Origin: Sipunculus nudus
Lineage: Eukaryota; Annelida; Sipuncula; Golfingiida; Sipunculidae
DNA: 64,000 nucleotides
Assembly: GCA_026874595.1 (NCBI GenBank)
Contig: CM049308.1
Location: 22,857,867 to 22,921,866, forward strand
Direction: 5' to 3'
The translations under genes and the position numbers were made by a program. Positions within the stretch are counted from its first letter, which is position 1, and every line of letters begins with the position of its first letter. Shown here in pieces: positions 25,301-37,299 of the stretch. The notes beneath the pieces were generated by a model. It searched no databases. It saw only the letters and a list, made by a program, of their open reading frames with translations, and was not told where the DNA came from.

Positions 25301-27447
25301 AAGGAGAAGTCAAAAAGTGAGACCAGCACTGTCCTTGTATAAAGATCTATTTTATCAGCAGATAGTCAGCTTTAGGAGAAGTCAACCAGTTAGACCATCA
25401 GCATCCTTGTATAAAGATTTTCTTTGTCAGCAGATAGTCAGCTTAAGGAGAAGTCAAAAAGTGAGACCAGCACTGTCCTTGTATAAAGATCTATTTTATC
25501 AGCAGATAGTCAGCTTTAGGAGAAGTCAACCAGTTAGACCATCAGCATCCTTGTATAAAGATTTTCTTTGTCAGCAGATAGTCAGCTTAAGGAGAAGTCA
25601 AAAAGTGAGACCAGCACTGTCCTTGTATAAAGATCTATTTCATCAGCAGATAGTCAGCTTTAGGAGAAGTCAACCAGTGAGATCATCAGCATCCTTGTAT
25701 AAAGATTTTCTTTGTCAGCAGATATTCAGCTTAAGGAGAAGTCAAAAAGTGAGACCCTAACTGTCCTTGTATAAAGATCTACTTTATCAGCAGATGGTCA
25801 GCTTTAGGAGAAGTCAACCAGTGAGACCATCAGCATCCTTGTATAAAGATTTTCTTTGTCAGCAGATAGTCAGCTTAAGGAGAAGTCAAAAAGTGAGACC
25901 AGCACTGTCCTTGTATAAAGATCTATTTTATCAGCAGATAGTCAGCTTTAGGAGAAGTCAACCAGTTAGACCATCAGCATCCTTGTATAAAGATTTTCTT
26001 TGTCAGCAGATAGTCAGCTTAAGGAGAAGTCAAAAAGTGAGACCAGCACTGTCCTTGTATAAAGATCTACTTTATCAGCAGATAGTCAGCTTTAGGAGAA
26101 GTCAACCAGTGAGACCATTAGCATCCTTGTATAAAGATTTTCTTTGTCAGCAGATAGTCAGCTTAAGGAGAAGTCAAAAAGTGAGACCCTCACTGTCCTT
26201 GTATAAAGATCTATTTTATCAGCAGATAGTCAGCTTTAGGAAAAGTCAACCAGTTAGACCATCAGCACCTTGTATAAAGATTTTCTTTGTCAGCAGATAG
26301 TCAGCTTAAGGAGAAGTCAAAAAGTGAGACCCTCACTGTCCTTGTATAAAGATCTACTTTATCAGCAGATGGTCAGCTTTAGGAGAAGTCAACCAGTGAG
26401 ACCATCAGCATCCTTGTATAAAGATTTTCTTTGTCAGCAGATAGTCAGCTTAAGGAGAAGTCAAAAAGTGAGACCAGCACTGTCCTTGTATAAAGATCTA
26501 TTTTATCAGCAGATAGTCAGCTTTAGGAGAAGTCAACCAGTTAGACCATCAGCATCCTTGTATAAAGATTTTCTTTGTCAGCAGATAGTCAGCTTAAGGA
26601 GAAGTCAAAAAGTGAGACCCTCACTGTCCTTGTATAAAGATCTACTTTATCAGCAGATGGTCAGCTTTAGGAGAAGTCAACCAGTGAGACCATCAGCATC
26701 CTTGTATAAAGATTTTCTTTGTCAGCAGATAGTCAGCTTAAGGAGAAGTCAACCAGCGAGACCAGCACTGTCCTTGTATAAAGATCTATTTTATCAGCAG
26801 ATAGTCAGCTTTAGGAGAAGTCAACCAGTGAGACCATCAGCATCCTTGTATAAAGATTTTCTTTGTCAGCAGATAGTCAGCTTAAGGAGAAGTCAAAAAG
26901 TGAGACCCTCACTGTCCTTGTATAAAGATCTATTTTATCAGCAGATAGTCAGCTTTAGGAAAAGTCAACCAGTTAGACCATCAGCACCTTGTATAAAGAT
27001 TTTCTTTGTCAGCAGATAGTCAGCTTAAGGAGAAGTCAAAAAGTGAGACCCTCACTGTCCTTGTATAAAGATCTACTTTATCAGCAGATAGTCAACTTAA
27101 GGAGAAGTCAACCAGTGAGACCATCAGCATCCTTGTATAAAGATTTTCTTTGTCAGCAGATAGTCAGCTTAAGGAGAAGTCAACCAGCGAGACCAGCACT
27201 GTCCTTGTATAAAGATCTACTTTATCAGCAGATGGTCAGCTTTAGGAGAAGTCAACCAGTGAGACCATCAGCATCCTTGTATAAAGATTTTCTTTGTCAG
27301 CAGATAGTCAGCTTAAGGAGAAGTCAACCAGCGAGACCAGCACTGTCCTTGTATAAAGATCTACTTTATCAGCAGATGGTCAGCTTTATGTAAAGTCAAC
27401 AATTGAGACCAGTGTCCTTGTATAGAGATCTACTTTATCAGCAGATG
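19321..27447. repeat. 72 bp satellite (about 113 units) with 144 bp A/B order
   Basis: The monomer is CTTGTATAAAGATCTACTTT, ATCAGCAGATGGTCAGCTTT, AGGAGAAGTCAACCAGTGAG, ACCATCAGCATC. From 19321 to about 20040 the monomers are of one kind. Beyond that two kinds mostly alternate: one with ATCTACTTTATCAGCAGATG and CAACCAG, the other with ATTTTCTTTGTCAGCAGATA and CAAAAAG, giving a 144 bp higher-order repeat. Since 72 is 24 codons, the plus strand reads open for up to 261 codons (24975-25760). Recurrent 1 bp deletions (TATAAGATC for TATAAAGATC; CAGCACCTTG for CAGCATCCTTG) break the frame many times. A rare variant pair at 19690-19810 recurs at 21770-21885. I read it as non-coding satellite DNA. Confidence 0.95.
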
Positions 27448-30114
27448 CTGTATATATTACATCTTTTTCAGCATGTGGTGAAGTTGAACAATTTTTTCCT
27501 TAAAGTTATAATTCAAGGTTAATGTGCAATAACAGTTTGAGAAACAAAGAAATTAAAGTTCATTATATTTGCTAAAATCCCTGTTTTCTGTATTTTGGTT
27601 ACTTAAAATAGTTGTCTGGGGATATCTGCTCGTTTTGTTTGTGATCAAGAGGGGATGATAGGTGCCCTTATTTTAAGAGAGCTCCTTTGTAGTGGCTGAT
27701 GACAGTGGTCCAAGTTTTTGAATTATGGGGGCATGGTCACCTCATCAGTGTGGATTTTAGATGCAGGAGTCATGCAAAACACCATTACCTTGTCAATAGG
27801 AGAAAATAATGGTACTTCATTTTCATCCCTGGTGATCAGGACAGATAAATTTGGTGTATTGCCGGCCAGCCGTATCCTGAGTCATTTCCTTTTCAGATTT
27901 ACTTTGCATCCCTATAATTACCACTTGGGCTTGCTCTTACGGCAACTGGACCTGGTTCCAGGGTCCATCAGTGTGCCAGTGGCATTAGACTGTCACTGCT
28001 TCCTATCTTTTCTGTTGGACCAGAGGTCTGCCGAGGGGCCAGCGTAATTGTGCTGTCCATTTATTTTCTTTTTCTCGTCATGATTGGGAGAATTAGCCGC
28101 AATGTCACGCTACCGGGAAAGATATTGACCAAATTGGTCAAACCCTAGGATGACAATCGTGTGCCATTATCACACGCAGAATCGAGTCTCCCCTGGTCCA
28201 GAGGTCTAATAAAAATACGTCGGGGATGGGGCTGAGTGGAATTTGCCGGTGTCACTTTTGCTGAACTTGTTAGGTAGGGAGTAGCTTGACATGCACCTAC
28301 CAGTAAGGGCCGGAGGCAGAGCTGCCCTTCGTTACTATGATTCTACGTGGCTAAGTGGCCTGCATGCTAAATGAACACCATCTTGACATAGCCAATTAGT
28401 TTCTTCAACATGCCCAGTCTGTCCCTGGTGGTATATTTTTTTCGCCAGATCTTGCTGTAACTGTAGCGGTATGCAATATAGCTTTTTAACCACACTATCA
28501 GGTCTTATATCAGGTCTACCTGAACAGCATTTGCCATTTCTAAGATTACAGGTATTAACACATGCCATACCTTCACAATATATGTAATGAAAGATTTCAG
28601 TTGTTTTTATTTTTATATATTTTATTATATTAAACCTGTACAAGGTTTATTAAGTAGGAAGGAGCAAAGTTTGCTTTTCCAAGAAGAATATGAAACCCCA
28701 GCTGCCATTTTGTAATGGTAACACTACTATTATATTCAATAAATAAAAGGCTCATATTTAACTAAAAATCACAAACTATTATTCGGACGAAAAAAGTATG
28801 GAAAAACTAAGAAAAACATTATTGTAATGAAACTAAAATTACTGATAAGTGAAAGTCATGACATTACATGTACATTGTATGTGAACATTTGTAGCATCCC
28901 TATATATATTATATATATGTTATGTTGACATGGATATCATGCGTATTGGCATGACATTATAACATAAAATACATGACAGTGCCATAACGTTTTGACAAAT
29001 ATGGACACGTTTTGACATGATATGGATATTACATTAGATAACATAACATCATGCTGAATTCACCGTTGTGTGGCCACACTGGTAAGTGGTTCTGGCATCT
29101 TCCCTACCACTAGGGGTCCAATCGCTACCAAACCAGTATGCAGGTAGATTTGTGCATTGCACTGTCTCCATAGTGCATTTTTTGTCATATTTCCATGCCC
29201 TTATAAGTTCCTGTTTCATTTCTGGCAAGTGTTTCAAAAACATTCATGTGTCACTAACCTTCATACACCCTTAAACCTAGGTGTCACAAATGAAAAGACA
29301 GGAGGCAAAATGCACTGATTAAAACAGGTTTTTGCTAGTTGCTGTCATAGCTTTACCTCCTATTTTACTTTTTGTCAGTTTACATGTCAATTTACCTTTG
29401 GGCTTCATTTAACATCTGGCACCGCCATGATGTTTGACATATCAATAACATATGACATTGAAATGACCATTGACCTTTATATGACATCTGACACTGGCAT
29501 GACCTCAACGAGGATATGGCATTTCTATATCATATCTCATGATAAAATAATGTTTGAGAGACTTGAACTTTGCTAATTAACATTTGACACTGAAGATGTC
29601 TAATTTGATATAACCTCAAACCATTAAGAGCTACACTTTATAGAGAGTACTTGCCTTAGTCTGGTATAAATAAGTTAGTGAAAGGCCCAGTAGAGGGAGT
29701 GAGTAAGGCGGGCTCCTGTATCGTCGTACATTGAAGTGACGGGCATTGATTTGGATTGGAACAATGAGTTGGACTTGCTTCTCAGTTATCAATGTTTAAT
29801 ACAAGTGTATCACTGACTGTTGATCAGGCAATGGATGGTTATGTTTCGCAAGGACGAATGTTTTACAGCCTCCACAGTGTGCTCAACTACACCGTTAATA
29901 CGGTGCCAAAAGCTTTGATTGAATAAATCATGAAGAACCCCGGGGCGAACTTTTGTTCATTTCATCAGAGGACAGTGATCACAAAGGAAATTTTTTTCAT
30001 AAATTTTTTCATAAAAAAGGGAATATGATTGATAGGTGATCCTTAATGAAAATGTTTTTAAATTCTCTGGATATATTTCGAAATAGGTATAATATTATGA
30101 TTTTTATTTTATAT
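27448..30114. other. Unique sequence, no gene seen
   Basis: 27690-28340 is a less AT-rich, non-repetitive island with open frames on both strands (109 codons plus, 102 codons minus at its edge) that have no recognisable domain. 28900-29610 is AT-rich and has many loosely spaced TGACAT/ATGACA words, perhaps a very old tandem repeat. Confidence 0.45.
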
Positions 30115-30119
30115 ATGTT

Positions 30120-30163
<44 letters not shown>

Positions 30164-30495
30164 GATTTATATATATATATATTTTTATATATACATCCAT
30201 GTGTGGGAGAGAGTTTCTGATAACTCAAGAGGGAGAGAGAGAGAGAAATGGATTATATGTAAACACAGAAGTGTAAGTTCACTCCAAATGGGAATTGAAC
30301 TCATGACCTCCCTGTTTTCAGGGGGTTAGCTGCTCTACCTCTTACGACCAGAGCCCTACTATTTTGCATATTCCTACACTTTCATAAGAACAAGAAATGG
30401 GTTCAATTCACATTTAGAGTGAACAGACTTTTCTGTGTTAATGTTCCATCTCTCTATGTGTTCAATGGATATATAACTGAAAGTAAACATGCACA

Positions 30496-30536
<41 letters not shown>
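30115..30536. mobile_element. Fold-back (long imperfect inverted repeat) element with (TA)n ends
   Basis: The clearest arms are GTTCACTCCAAATGGGAATT at 30278-30297 and the inverse-related GGGTTCAATTCACATTTAGA, GTGAACAG at about 30396-30424. Pairing continues outward more loosely through ACACAGAA/TTCTGTGT, GAGAGA/TCTCTC and ATGTGTG/CACACC to a (TA)n tract on each side (30121-30160 and 30499-30535). The unpaired centre holds a minus-strand tRNA-like B-box, GAGTTCAATTCCC. It is either a fold-back transposon or two SINE copies in inverted orientation. Confidence 0.55.
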
Positions 30537-30539
<3 letters not shown>

Positions 30540-30542
<3 letters not shown>

Positions 30543-32244
30543 ATTTCTGTTGAATTAACACTTAAGTGGCCACATGGTTATTTTCATGTCCACTGTTCTG
30601 TTCTTCCGTCTGAACTCAATCATGCACACAAAGCAGAAAAACTCGGTTATTAATTTAGTCAAATGGAATTCACATGACTTAATTTGACATAATTGAATGA
30701 CCCTTTGGTGGAAGGACTTGTTTTCTGTTCATGAAATAGGGATTGAAAGTCTGTATGGTCTTAGTGGTCGTTAGCCAATTATTTACCTAGGGACATTGGA
30801 AAATAGACCCCCGTCTGGGCACAAATGAATATATAACTCCCGATCATGCCATTATTCTTTGTTGTTTTCCCATTTAATGACCACTTTAGTAAACACATTT
30901 GTTCACGCTACAAAAAGTTTAAATGATCCGTCTTTCTTTGGAACTGGTACCCTCTCATGACCAAGCCCGTCATTCAGGGCAAGGAGCGGGTTTCTGGTGA
31001 GATAAGTAGTACTGTTGATATGCTATGAGGACCTATTATTTCTGCCGGTTAACCCTTTGAATGGTCCCCTGACAAAGGAAAACTGGATATGTAAAACCCA
31101 CCTTCTGCCTGTACACTAAACAGCTGGAATGAATCAGGGGAGTTGAACATTTTTTTTTATCAAGTTTGTATTGTGGCCATTAGGTGGCACCATCAGTTTG
31201 TGAATGATGATAATTGTGAAAGTAGTTAATCCCTTTTAAAGTTGTTTGAAGTCTTTCTTATGTTACTGTCTATAATTGCCTTCCTAAAAATGAGTTTCTT
31301 TCTGTCATAGGTGGAAAGGTTATCAGAAGGTCTGAAGTTCTGCAGTTTTTTAATATTTTAACATAAAAAAAATTTAAGTTTTCACATTTTATATACATAA
31401 ATGAAAGCTGAAATTTATTTTTATTATGTTAAATTATTAAATAAATTTTAATTCAAATTTTGTAAAACTTAAAAATTTAAAAGTTATTTATCAATTTTTT
31501 CTCTCAAAAGATATGTGAGATTGATAGACATAATATAGACAGAATGACTGCTATATAAATCAGCTAACATGACTCAATGGTTAAATCATGTATCACACTG
31601 ACAGATGAAGATGGTATTATGTAATTCCTTCATTAGCACCATCAATTACAGTAACATGAATGTCAGGATAGTATATGACAACTCAGGGTATGTTGATCTA
31701 AATTGATTCTTCTTCAAACACATTTAAACATCAGTTATGGTTTTTTATGGATAAATTTTTCAAATGTTGGTGGGTGGAAGCCAAATCCAGTTTATCCGCA
31801 TGACATACCCTTTTATCTTTGTGATTTTTCTGATTGCATTTTGTTGTACTGTTTTGGGGGCATTTATTATTAATTTAACAAAAGGGATCTGTCCAGTTTA
31901 GAAAATTGATTAAAATATGACAGTCTGGCAGGATGCTATTGTTTTGCTCATTAAAAGATGAAAGGCTAATAAACAGTCTCATAAATCAAATGCAGGATTA
32001 TATTTCTAGCATTACCTATATTGCAACAACCTGCCTGGCAGGTGGCTGACCTTGACATTGACTGAAAACACCATTTTAACGTCACTTACCACTATTTGTG
32101 TCTACAGAAACATGTCACTGTACCTCATATTTTGCAAAATGGACACATATCTTTGATTGGTGACAGTAATGTGATACATAATATGAATGTTTTAATTAAA
32201 GTTATTTTTGCATACCGTATCTTGATTCTTGTTACATACATTCA
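30540..32244. other. Unique AT-rich sequence, no gene seen
   Basis: No coding frame or repeat family is recognised. The part at 30840-31140 has more balanced composition. Confidence 0.5.
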
Positions 32245-32355
32245 TACATACATTATATTTATATATATATATTGTATATATATTATATATTTATATATAT
32301 ATAGATATATATAGAGATATATATATATGTATATATTTATATATACATATATATA
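32245..32355. repeat. (TA)n-rich microsatellite
   Basis: Interrupted TA repeat with ATATAGATATATATAGAG variants. A further short TA tract follows the twin hairpin at 32474-32488. Confidence 0.9.
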
Positions 32356-32404
32356 AGTAGAAATGATCTGCAGGAATGCAATCTTTCCTCTGCGGTCACA
32401 CAGC

Positions 32405-32478
32405 GCTCTGTGTTTTGCAACAGAGCATGATATGCTGAGGTATGTGATGAATCTGATACATCACATACCTTAGCATAT
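32405..32478. other. Two adjacent hairpins between TA tracts
   Basis: Hairpin 1 (32405-32426) pairs GCTCTGT with ACAGAGC around an 8-base loop. Hairpin 2 (32430-32478) has 20-base arms, ATATGCTGAGGTATGTGATG and CATCACATACCTTAGCATAT, with one G:T wobble and a 9-base loop. The arms are short for an animal pre-miRNA. A transposon end or an expressed small hairpin are both possible. Confidence 0.55.
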
Positions 32479-32499
32479 ATATATATATGTCTATGATTT

Positions 32500-34335
32500 G
32501 TTTGTTTTTTTTTCATTTTTTTTATACCTTAATTTTCATTTATCTTTTGCCTTTATATTTACTTTTTCTCTATTGAATATAAGTAGGGAAATATAAGCTA
32601 TAGAATTCATCAAAAATATTACTTTGACTTTGCATGTTTTTTTTGTGCATCTATGTGTATAATCCAACCTTTCAGCGAGACAACAATCAACCCAGAAACT
32701 TTTAAAAGGTCGCGTTTCATATAACCTCAAATTGTAATTAAAGAAAAACTGTTTAAAATGGATTAAGAAAAAGGCAAATTAGCCGTCAGAGAAGAAAAAA
32801 TTGTGTCATAATATGAGTAATGGTCATGAGATTCACAAGATATTGCCTCGGCAACACAGATCAGGCCATGGAGGATAATGTATGTATGACATCCTCAGAG
32901 CAGGAAAGTGGATTTAGAGAGTTTGAATTTTTTCTCGTTTTTCGGCCTGGGTAGACGGACCTTGATCTGGGATGGCTAGACTGTTGAGTAAGTAATGAGC
33001 CGGACACTCTTGGCTGCTCTCAGTCCGGAATTGATTATTAGATCGGACAGCGCTGGCAGTGGTCAACAGTCAACAGGGCCCGGCCTCCCATTTAAGTAAC
33101 TTTTTATTAGTCCAGTTGTAATCAGACATCACTTTTATTTATTGCATTATTGATCAGGGTTCAAGCCTTTGTTAGGCACCGGGAGCCTCTGAGACAATCA
33201 ACAGAAAGTGCACTGTCGAAGAGGTCTGGACAGCGGACGTGAAAAATTAACCGGCACTAATATGATAATGGCACAAAGTCTACAGGTCGGCCTGATGACC
33301 CCTTTTCTCTGTCTGCCGGTCTGCTTTCTTGGCGAGTTTAATTACTTGCATCCTTTGACCCCGGCAAGTCCTCGGGAGGGAACCTCGCCTAATAATGCTT
33401 GGATAAATCCCTGGTGCGAGACTTGTTATCCTAAAGTCTATTTCCTTACCACCTATCTTAAGATCCCATGTGTTAGCAAAAAAGACCTGGGCAAACTTCA
33501 TTTTGTTTACTTGATCTGGCAGCATGCCAAATGACCCAGAATTGGACAGCCAACGGGGAAAAAAGCTCGGCTTCTATTTGGCCTATGTCAATACCACTGG
33601 TGATGTGACCTGTCCGAGGGGACTGTGGCTGGGACCCAGACCTAATCAGTCGGACTCCAGCCTCCGCGCAGCCCTCAGCATCATTTGGCCGTTTTTTGTC
33701 ACTAGATGAAATCTGTAATCTGCCCCAACACGCACATGGCCAGCCTAATAGGATTTCCTTGCTGAGTATTGAGTGTCACCTTCATAAGTGGCCCTTACAA
33801 TTGGACAAAATTACCTACGCGAACCAACCCTGTATAAAAACTACTGGTTTGTTGGTCGGAGCCATCATCTAATGAACGCATTTGTCCGCCGTGCTGTGGC
33901 CAGGAGAGCCCTTTTACCTTCCAACTATGCCTCTGGCCCCGCGACAATGATGGGACATCTCATCTGGATGGCTTTTAATGATAGCCAGGCATTTTTGGAG
34001 AAATCATTGCGATTATTAGAGCTGATCAGGTGATGGCTACTGCCCAGGTTTTCTTTGCGAGATATGCACCAGTCTAATTCATCCCTAATTATATTGGTTT
34101 AATTGGATCCTGGTCCATAGCCTCGAGACTGCAGAACACAGCCGGTTTCCTTTCTACATTACCCACAATTCCTTTACATTTCCTGATTAATTAACGAAAA
34201 TTGAAAAATTAAAATGATCTTATCTGATTGGCCATCTTCCCCAGTGCTATATATAATGATCGGTGTTGCGTTAAAGAATTCAGTGATAGCCTATTGTATA
34301 ACCATGGACCAAGGATGTGGTTAGCTGACATTTCT
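32500..34335. other. High-complexity non-coding island
   Basis: From about 32820 to 34220 the sequence is non-repetitive with balanced composition, unlike its AT-rich surroundings. Several TAATTA/ATTA-type words occur (for example CTAATTATATTGG near 34086 and GATTAATTAACG near 34184). Open frames of 60-108 codons occur on both strands without domain features. It resembles the kind of conserved non-coding island found near developmental genes, but conservation cannot be judged from one sequence. Confidence 0.3.
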
Positions 34336-35253
34336 ACACTAAGATTCTTTATATTGTAACAAACAAGTCACATTAGTATTGTCAGTTGACAGGTCTAGAA
34401 TGGCTGGTTTACCTGTGTCCCACAAAAGCTAAGTGACAGCTCATCAAAGGTCTAAATGAGATATCGAAAAGACGAGGAAAGCACTGGCTCTTTGTGATTA
34501 ATTTTCAACTCTTATTGTGTGTCATCCTGTAATGACAGTGTGTAACAACAGTGGTCACAGGGCCCAGACCCATTAGCCTGTCCCCGGAGGCCTTTATACA
34601 CAAACGCCCCTTGTGAGCTCACTGTATCGCAATTTGATCTGGTTTTCAGTTTGGTGGATAAATTCTGATTCATTTCTAGTGGTCATGATTAATAACCATT
34701 GTTTTTCCCGTTGTATACTTTTTTTCTTTAAGTAAGGTCCTTTGCATTAGTCATTATATGAAATAGTACTTTAATGGTAGGCTAGAATACAACATAACAA
34801 AGAGTACTTTTTCAGTTGATTAAGTCTATAATTTTAAAAATAATCAAGTAAAAACTGCTCAGTTCCTAATGTTATTTCTTATCTAATGAAATGCTCAAAT
34901 AGCTGGCAAATTGCCAGGTGGTTTAGGCACTGGACTGTGCATGAAGCTGAAGGTCAGTAAATTATGATCTCTACCAGTACAGTGATACCTGTGTTAGGGG
35001 ACCACTCTTGGGGCTGGATCTTCCGCTCCATAGAACAACACCTTAACCACTAGGCTACACCCTACCCTTAAGAACATGTTTATGGCAGCTTGAATTTGTA
35101 TATGAATTGTTATTTAAATAAATTCCTTACTTCTTTTACTTATCATATATCAGGGAGTATTACACTAAGGTTCTTTACATTGAAGCAAACAAGTCACATA
35201 AGTGTCAGTTGACAGATCTAGAATAACTTCATTTACCTGTTGGCCACAAAAGC
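34336..35253 (+). repeat. Diverged direct duplication (about 90 bp, two copies)
   Basis: Copy 1 (about 34336-34430) and copy 2 (about 35163-35253) share the order ACTAAG-TTCTTTA-ATTG, AACAAGTCACAT, GTCAGTTGACAG, TCTAGAAT, TTTACCTGT and CCACAAAAGC. They lie about 825 bp apart with SINE-like sequence between them. Confidence 0.7.
34908..35065. mobile_element. tRNA-SINE remnant(s), possibly two in inverted orientation
   Basis: On the plus strand, GGTGGTTTAGGCACTGGACT resembles a tRNA D-arm/A-box, followed by a decayed B-box region. On the minus strand, the end near 35063 reads GGGTGTAGCCTAGTGGTTAA, a classic A-box. No full cloverleaf remains. Confidence 0.4.
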
Positions 35254-35259
35254 CATGAA

Positions 35260-37192
35260 ATACTCATATCACTCTTGCTTTTTACCATTAAGGTGACTTT
35301 CACAGGAAATTTTATCATCAATATTTATCCCTTTGAGTCCTTTATATAAAATGTATACAAAAAATACACAACTAAAAATCTGCATTCTAATGAATACAAG
35401 CCTCCATAAATCACTTATTCTGCCCATTTTCCCTGGTTTCTTTTGTGCATAAGTGACTGCACATTTGTGAATATTCCTTGGTCATGACTCATCATGTTCC
35501 TGTATCCAGATCATGTGCTGGATCCACACTAAATCTTATTGATTCTTCATTGGTCCATTCCTTAAATGCCCTGAAAATTTCATGAGATTCCATTTAAGAT
35601 GATAGTTTGAGTTATATTGTGAAAAACAGACAAATATACACATACACAGAAATAAACGCATAACCCCCCCCCCCCCCCAGGGGAAAGCAAAAATACATGC
35701 TTAACATACATGTCTGATACAGACATCTGTTTTGTAGAAGGAACTTTTCATTTTCAGTGCTATTAACCCTTTGACCTGTTCATGTATTAATATAATGTGT
35801 TAATAAGACACAAAATGCAAAAGAGGTATATTTTATATAATAAATTGCTAAAAAAAAATTATGTTTAAACTTTTTTGATTTAACAAATATTACGGATATG
35901 AAATATGTCAAAAGATGTAGAAAATGGTTTAATTAACAGAGGTTCTCTAATGTTGGGCAACTTTATTCTTATTTTAATTTTATTGTAGTTTGTGCTTAAG
36001 TAGATAACTATGTGGTTATAGTTTAAAGGCATTCATTTGGCGCTTTGTATCAGAAATCTTCCCATGTGGCCCAATACTTTTATTTACTATTGTGTGCCAG
36101 GAAAGCGTTTCAGTCTGTCATAAAATAACAATGTCTTGAAATTAACTGGTGTCAGCGCAATGCAGTATCCACTTTTTAGATCAGCTTTAAAGACCAGGTG
36201 ATATTGGCCATTAGAATTTGTTGAGAGACGGCTATGTGTGGCTGGCAGCTTTGTGCCCAGTCCTGACAGCCTTGTTTTCAGTTTAGCTGTCATGTTGCAG
36301 GACGGCACAGGATAACCTTACAATAATGGACAAAGTCATTTGCTCTATGTATTGACTGTTGGCTCACAGAGTTTTCAGAACTGTCAGTGGCATTTTTTTC
36401 ATGTCGACAGTTGAGCAGGGCCATCTGACATGTTTGAGTTGAGGACAAGTCAGCATGATATGGATATCGAACATTTGCGAAATTGCGTTTTAAATTTGCA
36501 GGTGTCACCTCATGTGAAGAAAAGTGGTGCCAGTGCCATACCTGGCGGTGGACAAAATAGCTATGCTTGGTTGTCCACGGCAACAGCACCCTTGGTTTAA
36601 TCAGAGCAGTCGCCAAGGTTTGATGTGTCCTCAGTGCTACATGCGGAAAACGATTGACATGCGGTCACATGACCAAGTAGGAGTTTTGTGTTACACGCGT
36701 ATAATACAGTCCATTAGCCGCATTAAATGCTGCACAAAGACCAGTTGATTTGAACATTTTCATGATTGTCCTAGCAACCTTTGTGCAAGTTTATCAGCAT
36801 GCAGATTAAAATTGGTCACGTTGTAAGAACCCTTATTTCACATTTTGCTTATTTGTAGCCATTATGGTTGATCCTCTGTGTATTAAAAAACATTGTATTT
36901 GATTAATATTGGCAGATATATTCCTATCATACTTTCATCACAGCTTCCCCCTCCCTTCAGTTATGTATATCTGTATATTAGTTACCTTACCTGTGTGTAA
37001 GTATGTATTCTCTATTTACTAAGTAGGTTAGACCCAATAGGAATACACACACACACAAACACACAAAGTATGTGTGTGTATAATACATAATTGACATCTT
37101 TGGTGTCTGTCAGGGTTCTCCCAAGCTTAAAAATCATTTATAATTATGAAAAATGCATTTCTTCAAGACCTTAAAATTGCTTGTATTTGGAT
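35260..37192. other. Unique sequence, no gene seen
   Basis: A 15-base C run lies at 35664-35678, and a (CA)n patch ending in GTGTGTGTA lies near 37052-37080. 36060-36780 is less AT-rich, with overlapping open frames on both strands and no domain. Confidence 0.5.
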
Positions 37193-37296
37193 GATTTTTA
37201 AAATGTCCTTGAACAGACCTTGCATTTTATATTAATATGTTTGTGATTTTTAAAATGTCCTTGAAAAGACCTTGCATTTTTTATTAATATGCTTGT
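37193..37296 (+). repeat. 52 bp tandem duplication
   Basis: GATTTTTAAAATGTCCTTGA is repeated exactly 52 bp later. The two copies differ at only a few bases. Confidence 0.9.
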
Positions 37297-37299
37297 GAT

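Noticed and set aside
24975-25760. 261-codon open frame in the 72 bp satellite taken as a gene
   Set aside because: The frame exists because 72 is a multiple of three. Neighbouring units carry frame-breaking single-base deletions, and there is no non-repeat start, end or splice context.
19380-27400. TATAAAG in each 72 bp unit as promoters
   Set aside because: The word is part of the repeated founder sequence. Nothing downstream suggests transcription start sites.
30285-30360. Functional tRNA gene on the minus strand
   Set aside because: A B-box and an A-box-like word are present, but the anticodon arm gives a 5 bp stem with a 4-base loop and the acceptor stem does not close. It is better read as SINE-derived.
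32430-32478. A let-7-like microRNA
   Set aside because: Only TGAGGTA resembles let-7. The seed differs at its last base, the rest does not match, and the arms are too short for a standard precursor. Kept only as an unexplained hairpin.
33208-34033. Open frames of 108, 61 and 81 codons as exons of one gene
   Set aside because: They lie in different frames, opposite-strand frames overlap them, and no domain or consistent splice sites could be defended.
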